From assembly GCA_015852425.1 (NCBI GenBank), contig JAAAIG010000172.1:1-54495 (forward strand): a stretch of 54,495 nt of DNA. The letters are read 5' to 3'. A program made the position numbers and the translations under genes. Position 1 is the stretch's first letter. The number at the start of each line of letters is the position of its first letter. The notes beneath the pieces are model-generated. The model did no database searches. It was not told the DNA's origin and saw only the letters and a program-made list of their open reading frames with translations. This document shows positions 33,820 through 45,216 of this stretch, one piece after another. The DNA is from Gryganskiella cystojenkinii (lineage: Eukaryota; Mortierellomycota; Mortierellomycetes; Mortierellales; Mortierellaceae).

Positions 33820-36800
33820 TTAATGACGATGGTGACGGTGTCCTGAACCAGGTTCCTCCATTGCGATAGGAATACCAGGGTCGGAATCCCTGATCACAAA
33901 CGCTTTTTGCTGTTGATCTTGACCCGGTTGGTTATTGGAAGGGAATGCCTTGGCAGCAGCGTCATGAACGGCATCACGGACGTGTTCTGCTGTAGAATGT
34001 ACCTTTTCTTTGATAGTCTCGTCCTTGGTCGATGCAATCTTTTGCTCAGATCCGGTCTTGGCCTTCTTTAGCGACGCTTGGGCATCCTCGCTCGCCTTCT
34101 TGGCCAGCTCCCGCATACGCTCCACATACTCTTGAGACTTGACCTCAGATTGCAACCAGACATCGTCTACCTGCTTCAAGAGCTGATGGGCCTTGGTTCT
34201 CGCGTCGCCTCCAGCCGACTCTAGACGTGCCCTCGCTGCTGCGTCCAACTGTGCCAGCTTGGCACTGGCGGTTTTATCGTCATCCGCACTACTCTCATCC
34301 CTGAAAACGCTTAATTCCGAGACCACAGTCTCCTTGGTGGCCGCAAGACGATCGGACAAAAAGGATTTGAGACCCGAAAGGTAGACCTCCACGTTATTTG
34401 TCAGGATATCAACCTTGGACTTGGCAGCCCTCCGATCATGCTCGGTCTTTTGACTAATGGACTTGATTGAATCCATAGACTTTTGACTCAGACTCGAGAT
34501 ATGACCCTCGGTATCACCGCTGGCTTCCTTGGACCAATCCTTCACATAGGCCTCAAAAGACTCGTACGCATCCCGGCTCGCATGCTCTAGATCTTGGGCC
34601 GACTTCTTGGCCCCAGCAAGGTGTTCATCAATTGCGGATTGAAGCTTGTTCCACAGGTTCTCGGTCTCGGCTTCTTCGTACGTATAGAACTGACCAAAAG
34701 TGGTTTCGATCCCCTTAAGCATGGCCGCTAGAGAAGCTTTCGAGGCCGTGTGGGCATCGTGGGCCTTGTGCTTGACTGTTTCTTTGACATGTTCGATCTG
34801 CTCACTGGCTTCGCCGGTCTTGTGGCTGGCATAGTTTTGAGCATCCTTGACCCTTTTGTCGGTGTAATCCTTGACGTCCTCGGCCTGATCGGTGGCATCC
34901 CTGAACTTCTGAGCAGCTTGTTCGCGCGCATGCTGCACCTGCTCGCCGGCTTCTTTCACCTTTTTCGCGGCCTGGCCTTTGGCCTTTTCGACTTGGTCGT
35001 GTGCAATCTTGACCTGTTGAGCGGCAAACTCTTGAGCATTTTCAGTTTGATCATTGACCATCTTCTTGCCATCTTTGATCATACGCTCACCCGGCTTGCG
35101 GACATGCTCGGTTTGATCCTCAAACACTTCTTGAGCGTGCTTGACTTGATCCTGGACCACCTTCTTGGCTCCCTCGTACGAATCTTTGGCGCCGTGTTTT
35201 GCGTCATGACCGGCCTTGACGACCTTGCCTTTGACGCCGTCGGCTTGGCGCTCAGCAGCGTCGTACATCTTCTGGGCCTTGCGTGAAAGATCTTCGGCAG
35301 CCTCCTGCTTGGCAAGTTTTTCATCAGTATCGTGAGTTGATCCGATGATAGAGCCTTTCATTTTTGTACCGGCACCTTGAACATTCTCAGCCTGCCGACG
35401 GACAGCCTCTTGAGCCTCGTGAGCTTTCTCAATCACCTGGTGCTTGATCTCGTCCGTGATCTTACCAGCCTCCTTAACCTTCTCATCCGCGTAGTGCTTG
35501 ATTTGCTCGGCCTCGTCCACAACAGCCTTCTGGGCATCATGGACCGTCTTGGCAATTGTCTCGGCCACATTCTCGATCACTTGCTCGACCATCGCTTGAG
35601 CACCCTGGCCCTTTTTCACAGCGGCCTTCTTCGCCTCTTGAGTGTCCGTGACCACCTTGTTATGATGAACAGAATCCGCGGCGTGCTTGATACCTCCAGC
35701 GGCCATACCAGCAGCGGCGGCTTTAATCGTCTCGGAGTATTCGCCAGCGACCCTTTGAGCACCTTTAACAGACTCGGCGATAGCTTCCTTGGCCTCCTCG
35801 GCGTAATCTTCAACAGCCTTTTGGGCCGCTGAGGCCTTCTTCAAGATCTTATCCTTGACACCAGTGGGCTCAGGTTCTCGAGCAAGATGAGCCCTCTTAG
35901 CGGCATCGTGGGCCATCTTCGCCGCGGCAGCCGAGGCAGCCTGAGCTTTTTCCTTTGCAAAATGGACCTTTTCTGCGGCGCTGTCATAGAGTCGTTCACC
36001 GGCTGTCTTTGGCTTCTTGCTCTTGCTGAAACTCGTACCCCAGATCTCATCCGTCTGGTGAAGGAAGGACTCTTTGGCGTTGCCAGCAGCCTCAAAGACG
36101 ATTTCTAGGGACTGTTGCGCATAAGGGTTCACATGCTGCATGTACATTACCGACGCGGTATCATAGACGTTCTTGGCTCCGATCGAGGCCTTCTCCCAGG
36201 CGACCTTGGCATGAGGAGAGACCTTATCGACTACTGGTTGGACATGAGTCTTGTGTATCTTCCAGTACTGATCTTGAGCATCTTTATACAAGGCTTGGGC
36301 ATGGTCGAAATGCTCCTGGGCTTGAGTCTGATAGACGTTGAACGTGGTCTGGGCGCGGTTCACGTGAGCCTTGACATCATCGGTATAAATGCGTTCGTAA
36401 GCCTTATTCACATGTGGGCGTGCGTATTGATCATACGAGACCTGGGCTTGCTTTGACGCCGTCTTGATTGCCGGCTGGACAGTTTCAAAATAGATCTTTT
36501 CACTTTGCTTATAGATCGGGACGCCGTATTGTTCGACGTATGGTTCTGCGTAGGTACGATAGGTCTCATCGACACGGGCAACGACCGGTTCAGAATAAGG
36601 TCTGAGCCAATCCTGGAGTCGGACCACTCCATGGCAGACTGCATCGGATTTCGTGTCCTTAAGATCAGGACAGACAAAGATGAGGGTGTAACCGAGATAG
36701 ACCAAAAGGAGACGGGCAATCAGTCGACGGAACACATTGTTTTTCTTCTTTCGGCGATGAGAGCCTCGGATGGAGGGGACGCCCGCCTGAGCGACTGTGG

Positions 36801-37376
36801 AACCGTTGGTGAGTCCTGGGGGTGCTGTGACATGGTGACTGTTCAATTCGCCCTTGGTCGTGCCGGTGATGGCGGCGCCTTTGCCCTTGGAGGATCTTGA
36901 TCGCGTTGACGATTCTGTGGATCCTGGGAGGCTGTTGACTGAGGTGCTGGATCCAGTTACTGATGGTGATGTCGCTGCAGTGGATGATCCTTGACTCGCG
37001 AGCATGGTATCAAAGTGATGAGGAGCAGCTGTCTCCCGGTTCCGGGACTGGTTCGGTGCAGGTGGCATCGGTGGCGAGCCGGAAGGAGAGCGCTGCTTGT
37101 TTTGTAAGACAAAAAGAACGGAGATATTACGTGGGGAGAAAAAGTAAGCAACACGCTCGTGAGGGCACAAAAAGTGTACAGTACTTGAGAGCATTTGTTA
37201 CTGTCCCACACACACACACACAGCGCACACGAGCGAAAGGATTGTATTGTCTAGGTGGCAAGCTGGTCCGTGGGCACAAAAATGAGCATGATATCAAAAC
37301 TTTTTTTTTTTTTTGTGAGAACACTTACGTTGTTGCTGTTCTTTCCACTGGACCTTTTTGACTTTCCAGAGGACAT
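33820..37376 (-). CDS. Large membrane-anchored amphipathic-helix protein (LEA/apolipoprotein-like repeats)
   Basis: Exons are 37376-37329 and 37092-33820, joined in phase 0 (GKNSNN to RSPSGSPP), giving 1106 residues. The order is: about 130 disordered Ser/Thr/Gly/Pro-rich residues; a basic patch RRKKKNNVFRR; one hydrophobic helix RLLLVYLGYTLIFVC at about 137-151; a Tyr/His/Pro-rich region where 20-30-residue units of the type YAEPYVEQYGVPIYKQ, YDQYARPHVNKAYERI and HAKVAWEKASIGAKNVYD repeat; then about 650 residues of Ala/Lys/Glu/His-rich helix with an 11-residue rhythm, for example KVKEAGEQVQH followed by AREQAAQKFRD. Such 11-mers occur in LEA group-3 proteins, perilipins and apolipoproteins and lie flat on membranes. 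The C-terminus is basic and His-rich (HRHHRH). I do not recognise a named family. Localisation to an ER or lipid-droplet surface is inference. Confidence 0.85.
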
Positions 37377-38103
37377 TGTCGTTCTGGAGCAGAAAGAAAA
37401 AAATGTAGAAAAGGTGTAATGAGAAAGGTGAGAAAATGAGGCGATGAATGAAGCGGAATGAAAACGGGAATGGAAGAAGAAAGAGAAAAGTGGGAGGCAA
37501 GGAGATATAAAAAATGGGAGGTTGCGGGGTCCGTGTTTTTTGAGAATCGAAAACCCCCTTCTTTTTGCGTGTGAAAGTGAACCGGGATGCGGTGTTGTAC
37601 TTCTTGTTTGTGCGCTTGTTTGTTGCTGTTGGTTCCAAGCTGAGCTGGAGTGTTGATGTTCTTCGTAAGGGGTGATTTCTTTTTTCTTTTTTCAAGGGGG
37701 TGAGATGGGATGAAAATGAGAGAATGAGAAAAAGAGAGGAAAAGAAAAAGAGCCAGGTCGTTTGCCTTGAGGTTCTTGGATAACGCGTGTTCTCGATGAC
37801 AACGGTCACTCGTCATCACGCGCGCATTCGCATAGGGTTTGTCTCTCCACTCCTCCACCAGTACTAGACCTCGAATGTTACCGACCGTTGAAGATTTTTT
37901 TGATTGGTTTGTATGTAGTGAGTTCATGATGACGAGGGCAGGCCCTAGCAGCAACCATGTTTCCTCTCGCTTCTGGGTCCATTGACAGACACTAAGGATT
38001 TTTTTGCTTTTTCTTCTTTGTCAATGACCTCATAACACAACTTCTAATGGCTGAAAAGTTGAATTAATTTACTCGAACATCTTACGTCACAGAGGTCGAT
38101 TTA
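37377..38103. other. Intergenic between the helix-rich gene and cyclin L
   Basis: Promoter of the leftward helix-rich gene and 3' region of cyclin L. Open frames here are A/T-run artefacts. No gene seen. Confidence 0.4.
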
Positions 38104-39563
38104 TTATGAAAACCGCGAGACTCTGACGGGTTTGGGGGCTACGACACCGTTACCACCATCAATTTCCACGACTGCTCCTGCTGTTCCTCCTGGGGTAGTT
38201 AACCGTTGTGGACGCGTAAGATACGGTTCAACCTCTTCGATCATGAGTGGCAGGTCTGGAATTGGTAGAGACTTGTAATAAAGCGACTTGATATGTCCCG
38301 CGATATTCTCGATATCCTCCATTTTCGAATCCAGAACTTCATACCACGGGACAGGACTCAACGGCAATTTCACGCCTGCCTCCCGCGCTGCCAACCAGAC
38401 GACACTGCAAGCGATCGTTGGTGGTTGATAACAGATGTAAATACTCGTCCTCAATCTATGATAGGATAGAGGAGCAGATGATGAGTGGTTAGATTGACTG
38501 AGATAATAGAGCCTGCAAACCACCAAAATGAGAACAACGAACAGGTACATACCCATCGTTCAAGAAGTTCCATGCTCGTTGGGGGATCGTTGGGTGGTCT
38601 GTGAGGTCAAGGACTCTGAGATAGTTCACCATGATCGCGTATGGCAGTTGAACATGTACATTAAACGCCAGTTTCTTCAAGATCTGCATCTCTGCCACGA
38701 CTGTGGCCTCCTTGAGTTTGTAGAAATCCTGTTTTTCCAGAATATTAAAAAAAAAATGAAGAATGATATTTAGAAATGAATTGACGCCTTCCATGACTCC
38801 ACCCTCTGTACACATTGGAAGTTTACTTTTCGCGTCTCTTTACCATTCCAAACTGCTGCAAAGGGTCCAGAGGCTTCCGCCGAAACTTTTTGCACAGATG
38901 ATCGAACACGTTGATCAGATCCGATAATCGACAGGGACATTCTTCCACCTTTGCCGCCAAGAATATTGATCCCATGCTGATATCCTAAGAGAGTGACAAT
39001 GGTGAGTAGAACTTATCTGTAAGCATACAATAGAATATAACCAAGAGCTGAGATAGATCTATGCGTGAAAGCGAAGCGCCTACTCTGACTGCGAATTTGA
39101 TGAGAGAGGCTTGGAAGAAGAACCGCTGAAAGAGAATCTGAGCTGTCGCCATGGCCACTTGTGGACTAAAATAGAAGAGAGATTGCGCAAAAAAATCAAT
39201 ATCACGGTTTGGTTATAACCTCGGTTCTTTGTTTTCCTTTGGTAACATTTGGGAGAATCGTCACAATAGTTCGCCACGCATGTAAAGAGTCCATGAAGAG
39301 GCTAATGGAGCGTCCCCGATTTTGCTCCTGATTCTCCTGCCTTTTTCGAATTCCAGAATTAGCGTCTAGCCTCTATTTGAATTGCGTTGGTTTCGGTATG
39401 CTTACAGTTTCATGAGCATGCCTGCAGTCTGGATCAGATGGCAACCGAGCTGACGTAGATTATCCTCCTGTTCCTCTGTGAACCCATCCGCACGTGATGG
39501 CGTTTGTCGAAGCTGCTCCAGGGTCAAGAGCGCGTTCTGGAGTGACAGCTTGTTCTCGGACAT
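38104..39563 (-). CDS. Cyclin L-type transcription/splicing cyclin
   Basis: Exons are 39563-39406, 39165-39084, 38984-38844, 38728-38553 and 38455-38104, giving 302 residues with all phases closing. The protein has two cyclin boxes: NLRQLGCHLIQTAGMLMKLP, QVAMATAQILFQRFFFQ, FLAAKVEECPCRLSDLINVF, then EMQILKKLAFNVHVQLPYAI and SIYICYQPPTIACSVVWLAAR. These are close to the cyclin L family, which pairs with CDK11-type kinases to couple transcription and splicing. Animal cyclin L carries an Arg/Ser-rich C-terminus; here the protein ends after a short tail (KPVRVSRFS) with no RS domain. The first exon starts at MSENKLSLQNALLTL. It is divergent from the F-box-like gene across 516 bp. Confidence 0.92.
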
Positions 39564-40079
39564 GTTGAGCGAATGTGTCCTTTTGTTTCAATTCCTGTTC
39601 CTGTCAGCTTTTGTGGGTGAAAAATGAAAAAAAACAAGAAACAGCGGCTCTTCGAGTCCTGAACTTGACCTGAAGAAAAGCCCAATTGGTGGCGAAGACA
39701 GTCACAATTTTTTGGCTCGATTTTTTTTTTCGAAAACGATTTCGCCAAAAGAGCGAGCAGTAAGAGAGTCGCATGTGGACGACCCTTGGTTATTTTGCTG
39801 ACCGATCATAGGCTGTTCCTTGGAGTTCTTGCGGTCTAGCGACAGTCTCGACTGGCGCAGTTCTACCAGGAGCAAATGGAGTGAGGAAGTGGCAGTAGCA
39901 CAGACCTGGAGCGGAGTCGACTTGCGGATGATTTTGTGTGTCCCTTCCGCCAAAAAACTTTTCTTGGGCTCTGTTTCGTCATTTCGTCTTCCTCTCTTTC
40001 ATTTCTTCATGTCATTTGATTAATTCTTACCTTCATTCACAACTCATTCTCCCTCTTTTTTTGAAATCAACAAAAAGCA
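39564..40079. promoter_or_regulatory. Divergent promoter between cyclin L and the F-box-like gene
   Basis: 516 bp shared upstream region with no gene. A pyrimidine-rich leader precedes the start at 40080; no clear TATA box on either strand. Confidence 0.4.
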
Positions 40080-41609
40080 ATGCCGTCTATCGTTGAAAAG
40101 AAGCCCTCACCGACAGGTCCCGCCGCCGCAGGAATAGGGACACGCTCGCTCGGCACCACTACCCCAGCTACCAATGTCACCCTTGCAACCCATGTACCCT
40201 CTTTTCCCACCACAACCACACATCACCCTTCTCCCCTCGCCAGCTCCACTATCTACTTGGACTCGACTGAATCTTATGCAGACGCCAATGAAGAGGACGA
40301 CGACTCTATCTCCGAACCCGAATCCCAATTCGATTTCACCGACGACGACGAACAAGAAGAAGGAGAAACATCAGAAGTGATCCTCTTGAAATCCAACAAG
40401 CGAAAACGGCGAGACTATTTCTCGATTCTCCCCGCCGCAGTCCTTCAGGCCATCCTCGCCCTTCTCCCTCCTTTTCAGATGCTCGTAATCTCTGAGCTAT
40501 CTCGGTCGTTTTATAACTTTGTCGTCTTGGGGCAAGAGATGAACGAGGTCTGGTTCAAACTCGTCAAGACCGAGGAAGCCGAGATCAAGAAACGACTCGA
40601 ATGGTACAAGTTGAAAAAGTTGGAGCAGGAACATCGTTCTGTTCAGATGATGAGGACTTTTTCCAACTCCTCCACTTCCTCGAACATGTCCAGCTCTTCC
40701 TATGGTGGCGACGACGGGACGATGACCCCGATTTCAAAGCAAGCCAAGAGACTGCTAAATAAGAAGCAGGAAGCCTCGGGCAAGACCATCACCTCGGGAC
40801 CGACCGTCAAGGTGATGAAACGAGCGGACCGTAAGAAAAACTGGTGCAAGATCTATGTCGATACCATCCTTCGTGGGAACGGTGAAGATCCCTTGGAGTC
40901 TCTGAATACGGCAGGGTAAGAATGTCTCCACAAAAAAACTTTTTCGTCTTGTTTACTCTTCTTTGTTTTCTTACTATTTCACATGTGGAAAGGGGGAGGG
41001 GAAGTACGAATGGAGGAGAAAGGTCTTTTCCTCGCACTGCGTCAGATTCTTCAAACGAGATAGGGTTGAGGGTTTGTGCGCGGGAGAAAGAGGAAACAGT
41101 ATAGTTCCCCTTGGGTGATATCTCTCTGTCCTTCCCCTTTGAACAATGACCCCTTTTGCCCTCTATTTTTTCTCACATATCTCCTTTTGAGGCAGGCGAT
41201 ACACCCCCGAATTACGAAGTTTTTTTTTGAGTCCAAAAGTTCCTCATCCCCTCGATGCGATACTAACGTGTAGTCGCGTTTGAAATCCCTCCCCTGCCCC
41301 CTTTGATATCATAGACCGGCTAAGACCCCCGGAAAGTTCCAGACCATCGTCTTGAACGAACCTCTACCCCAGGAACACATTAACGATTTCAGGGCTGCTG
41401 ATAAACTGGAAGCGGAACAAAGAAACTCGAGAGAGGCCAAGACCCAGGCCAAGATTGACAAACGCATGTATTACAAATCGATTCGATCGAAACCCAAAGG
41501 CAAGAAGGCCGGACAATTGGATTCACCCTCAGCAAAACTGGACAAGATCGCCTCTTGGAGACAACCTGAGTGGAGTCAAGATCAACAGGAAGGGGCGGAG
41601 TACTACTAG
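40080..41609 (+). CDS. F-box-like protein with acidic N-terminus and basic C-terminus
   Basis: Exons are 40080-40915 and 41315-41609, giving 376 residues. After about 75 Thr/Pro/Ser-rich residues and an acidic stretch (EEDDDSISEPESQ, DDDEQEEGE) comes KRKRRDYFSILPAAVLQAILALLPPFQMLVISELSRSFYNFV, which has the F-box pattern (L-P, I-L..LP, L..LS..F). The F-box would bind Skp1 in an SCF ubiquitin ligase. The rest is charged: EAEIKKRLEWYKLKKLEQEH, a Ser-rich linker, KRADRKKNWCKIYVDTIL and a Lys-rich C-terminal exon ending WRQPEWSQDQQEGAEYY. Binding domains such as LRR or WD40 are absent. The resemblance to elongin-A-like layout (F-box then basic tail) is only suggestive. The ATG lies in an A-rich context (CAAAAAGCAATG). 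Confidence 0.75.
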
Positions 41610-41988
41610 AGTACTGCATTGCTTTCCTTAATTAATGATAAACGTAGGAACGTAGTAACGCCACCTTGTACCCCGCCTCTGCCCACTGCAGACCATGTTC
41701 ATAGTTTCCTTGTCTACCCCTCTCCACTCTCACTGTTTGATACCAATGTTTGCATACCTCGCTTTTTTTTCTGTTTATCATCCGTCATTTTCATGCATTC
41801 ATCTTTCATAGCCACATTCATTCCATATCCTTTTTTTTCTTTCTGGTAATCTCCAATACGATACATTTTTGTGTAAAGAAAAAGTGTGTTATTATGTCAA
41901 AAATATTGAAACAAGGAAAAAGGGTATGATGGAAGTAGATAATGGAGAGTAGATCAACAAAAACGAGCCTTGACACGCCCTTTCGCAT
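41610..41988. terminator. Convergent 3' region, F-box-like and CYSTM genes
   Basis: 379 bp between facing stop codons, T-rich on the left and A-rich on the right, consistent with two 3' untranslated regions. No gene seen. Confidence 0.45.
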
Positions 41989-42914
41989 TTAGAATCCCTC
42001 GAGACAGCAGCACAAACAGGCACCCAGTGCGCTAATATCAAAAAAGAACGAGGAGAAACTCGGTTAATGTTCATTTTTTTCACCAGCATGCACAGGTACG
42101 CCGCTTCTAGATCGCTCGATTTTTGCCTGGTAACAACGTGGGGTATATAGTACAACAGAAAGGCAACGGGAGAGAGCATGCACTCTAAACAACAAGAGCG
42201 ATTTTTTTCTTCAAATCTCTCACTTTCATATTATTGTTGACAGACATCCCACTTTTTTTTTATCTCACTTCCAAAAAAAAATCGATTGAATTAAAGTTCT
42301 CACTGTGGTCGACAGCCCTCCTCCATTCTCTATGCAAATTGACCAGAAATAGTGAACGAGAGTAAGGGAAGAAGAGATATTTAGTTTTTTCTTACCATCC
42401 AAGACAGAGGTCGTCGTTGTTGTTATGGTGCTGAGGAGCAGCCGTTTGTTGAACAATGATGGTCTGAGGTTGTTGTTGCATTTGTGGGGCTGCTATATCA
42501 CAAATAGCGGACAAAAGAAAAAAAGGGGAGTTGAGAAATGAAAAAAGTCAGTTGGACATTCATTCCTCCGTTGGGCTTGAAGATTGTCTCAGGTTTCTTC
42601 TTGCAGTAAGCAGTTTGTTCATGTCTTCATGTCGAAGAAGAAAAAAGAGAGAGAGAGAAGGAGAGAGAGTGGGAAGCGACAGAAGAGGAAGAAAAGGTCG
42701 GGCAAGGAAAGGATGACTTACGTTGAGAAGAGTAGTAAGGCTGGGGGGCGGCGGCATAGGGCTGACCATAGACTGGCTGCTGGGGGGGCGCGCCATAAGA
42801 AGCGGCCTGACCATAAGCAGGTTGCGGGTATTGGGGCTGTCCGTACGAAACGGGCTGTTGTTGTCCGTACTGTGGGGGAGCACCGGGGTAGTAGCCTTTA
42901 TCTTGAGTTGCCAT
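41989..42914 (-). CDS. Small CYSTM (cysteine-rich transmembrane module) protein
   Basis: Exons are 42914-42722, 42492-42396 and 42031-41989, giving 110 residues with phases closing. The first exon is a Tyr/Pro/Gln/Gly/Ala-rich segment (repeats of YGQP/YGAPP). The second is Gln-rich and ends in a Cys-Leu-Gly-Cys core. The last encodes only 14 codons, ALGACLCCCLEGF. The junction gives DDLCLGCALGACLCCCLEGF, the CYSTM signature: acidic residue, spaced cysteines and a short hydrophobic C-terminus. Members are tail-anchored or peripheral membrane proteins linked to stress tolerance. The module is split by an intron, and without splicing the module would be lost. The function here is inferred from the family. 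Confidence 0.86.
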
Positions 42915-44210
42915 TGCGATGTACGATGTGAATGTGAGGGGTTAGGATTACAGAGAGAGATGAGATGGAGTCGAAGGGAAAAAAAAGAAAGAGATGAGAG
43001 AAAAGAAAAAGTCGACAATTGGCTCAGTTGGGTGAGTTGATTTGTTCCTGAATTTGGGCGAAACGCGCAGATGACTGGACAGAAACAGCCTGACCACTTT
43101 TTATTTCTCATTGACACCACAGATAGAGCTGTCCCTCTGATATTTTTCGCTCTTTCGGCCAACCTCCGCCACACGGGGTTCTTGCTCACTCTCGCAATAA
43201 TATTGTCCTCACTCTCGAATTGTGATTGAAAACGAAAAGAGGGATACGTCCACTAATCCCATCTTGAATATCAACAGCTCAAGTTCCAAAAATACACCTT
43301 CTCCTGCTGCTGTGTTGGTGCGCAGGGTCCGCTGTGGTCCTTCTCTTTCCCCAATCAATTTTCTGCTCCAACCACCCCTTCCTGTTCTAGGACCAGGCGA
43401 AGAAAGAAAAAAAAATCGGAAAGGATGGAAGATTTCTTGGGTTTCCATTTGGTTTACAGAGCACCGCCCACCACCTTCTGTTCGCTTTCTGTTGGTGCAC
43501 AGGGAGGCAACGCAGGACAAAAATACAAACAACTCGCCGCGGTCCTTAAATTGCTTTTTGAGCCGCGAAAACAAAGGATGAACAATGCGGGCATGAGCAG
43601 ATCGACTGCAAGACAACAAAAAACAATGACAAGAAAGAAAAAGAAATACAGTAGCGAACATTTTGGTGGCGTCAACCAGGATTCGGATTTTTGCACCATC
43701 CTGGTGGGTAAAACCGTTCCCTGTGCCGTCATTTTTGTCATTTTTCATTTTTCGGAGATAAGGAAGGATTGCGCAGATCCCCGCCTGCTCACTTTGTCCA
43801 AAGAGCAATGTGCCTCATTGGGTCGGTGGCCCCAGATGAACAACCCGATCGGCGAAGAGAAAGAGAAAGAGAGTCGCGATCGCGAGAACACCCAACAGCA
43901 TCATAATCGCGACACACCCGTTGAGAGCAGCCACTCTCCCTCTTCCCTCCATTCATGACGCCTCTTTGCTTCGATCGGGATTTTCTGACCACGACGTTGA
44001 ACTAGAAAAAATAGACAAAGTGACTACCTCCTTTTTCACTTGCGCACAGATCTATAAAAGCGTCTCTCTCTCCATTTTTTGAATTCTTCTCTCTCTTCAT
44101 CTTTTCATTCCTGTTTTCTCCTATAGCAATCCTCGACTTTCTTTGGACCGTCAACCCAACCAACCAACACCACCAAGTATCAACCTCCTCCACGAGCCAT
44201 CTTTTCAGTC
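42915..44210. other. 1.3-kb divergent intergenic region
   Basis: Promoters of the leftward CYSTM gene and the rightward Ohr gene. Open frames at 43209-43958 on both strands do not look like protein families. A TATA box sits at 44053-44060. Confidence 0.45.
44053..44060 (+). promoter_or_regulatory. TATA box of the Ohr/OsmC gene
   Basis: TATAAAAG about 155 bp upstream of the ATG at 44211, followed by a long CT-rich leader. This is the clearest core promoter in the window. Confidence 0.6.
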
Positions 44211-45080
44211 ATGTCTCTTCTTCAGTCTGCCATTCGCCCAGCTGCGCGTCTTCGTTTCGCTGCCCCCTTGGCGACTATAGCCGTCCGTCAACTTTCTTTC
44301 AAGCCCATCTACACCGCCGAGTCGACCGTCAAGGGTGCCAGGTAAAAGAGAAAAAAACCATCGAGGATGGGGTGAGGGATGACAGAAACTTTCAGTGTCG
44401 AAACTCTTGACTTGCTGGTTGAAAAGAAATCGCGGGATCAGAAGAATGGAAATGTTTTGGATTAAGAATTCCCACGCCTGATCAACTTGACAGCGCTCTT
44501 TTTTAATTACTGCTGAATCTGTTTTGATGATTGTCTTTTTTTTTTTTTGCCTGATAGAAACGGTCACCTCACGACCAAGAGCGGAAGCTTGGATGTTCAC
44601 CTCGATATGCCCAAGGAGTTTGGCACCAAGGGTAAGAAATACCAGTCTTAGTCAATGACGATTTGATCGATCTTTTTTTTGCACGCGTAAGTGCGACTGA
44701 CTTCATGCCAACCTAATAATAAAAATATTAACTGCTCTCTACAATCATGCTACTTTCTTGACCTTCATGATCTCATAGGCGGACCAGGTACTAACCCAGA
44801 GGAGCTTATTGGAGGAGGCTATGCTGCTTGCTTCGGAGGTGCCTTGGCCGCAGCTGCAAAGGAACTCAAGATCAAGTTGGGTGCCGATACCACTATCACT
44901 TCTTTGGTCAGCATTGGACCCAAGGAACCCAAGGGATTCCAACTCGCGGTCGAGCTCCGTGTCGCCAAGTCTGGATTGGAGAAGGCAGATTTTGACAAGG
45001 TCACGAACGTTGCCCATCAAATCTGTCCATTCACTCATGCCCTTCACGGGAATATTGAGATCAAGACAGTCAAGGTCTAA
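44211..45080 (+). CDS. Organic hydroperoxide resistance protein (Ohr/OsmC family), mitochondrial-type
   Basis: A thiol peroxidase that reduces organic hydroperoxides. Exons are 44211-44341, 44558-44631 and 44779-45080, giving 168 residues with phases closing. Residues 1-32 (SLLQSAIRPAARLRFAAPLA) are a basic, acid-free presequence of mitochondrial style. The Ohr fold follows: KPIYTAESTVKGARNGH, SGSLDVHLDMPKEFG, GTNPEELIGGGYAACFGGAL with the first catalytic Cys at 86, SIGPKEPKGFQLAVEL, and VAHQICPFTHALHGNI with the second Cys at 151. The residue order and the TNPEELI...GYAACF block match bacterial Ohr rather than the OsmC subfamily. The source of such fungal genes is generally thought to be bacterial, but this copy has typical fungal introns. 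Confidence 0.95.
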
Positions 45081-45216
45081 AGATTTTTTTCTTTCTACTC
45101 CTTGTGTTACACTCAATACACATTCCTCTCATCTCTACCTCCTCGCAGCTCAAAGTACAATAAAGGATGCGGGAAGATATCCCTCGTTTTTGTCAACTTG
45201 AAGAGTCCTTGTGCTT
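45081..45216. terminator. Convergent 3' region, Ohr gene and glycosyltransferase gene
   Basis: 136 bp between facing stop codons, T-rich near 45087-45095. The 3' ends may overlap. Confidence 0.45.

Noticed and set aside
34750..35832. Leu-rich plus-strand frames inside the helix-rich gene
   Set aside because: Shadow of the Ala/Lys/Glu-rich coding strand; the Leu/Asp content is a reverse-complement artefact.
43209..43958. Open frames on both strands between CYSTM and Ohr genes
   Set aside because: Overlap on both strands and low-complexity content point to chance frames in promoter DNA.
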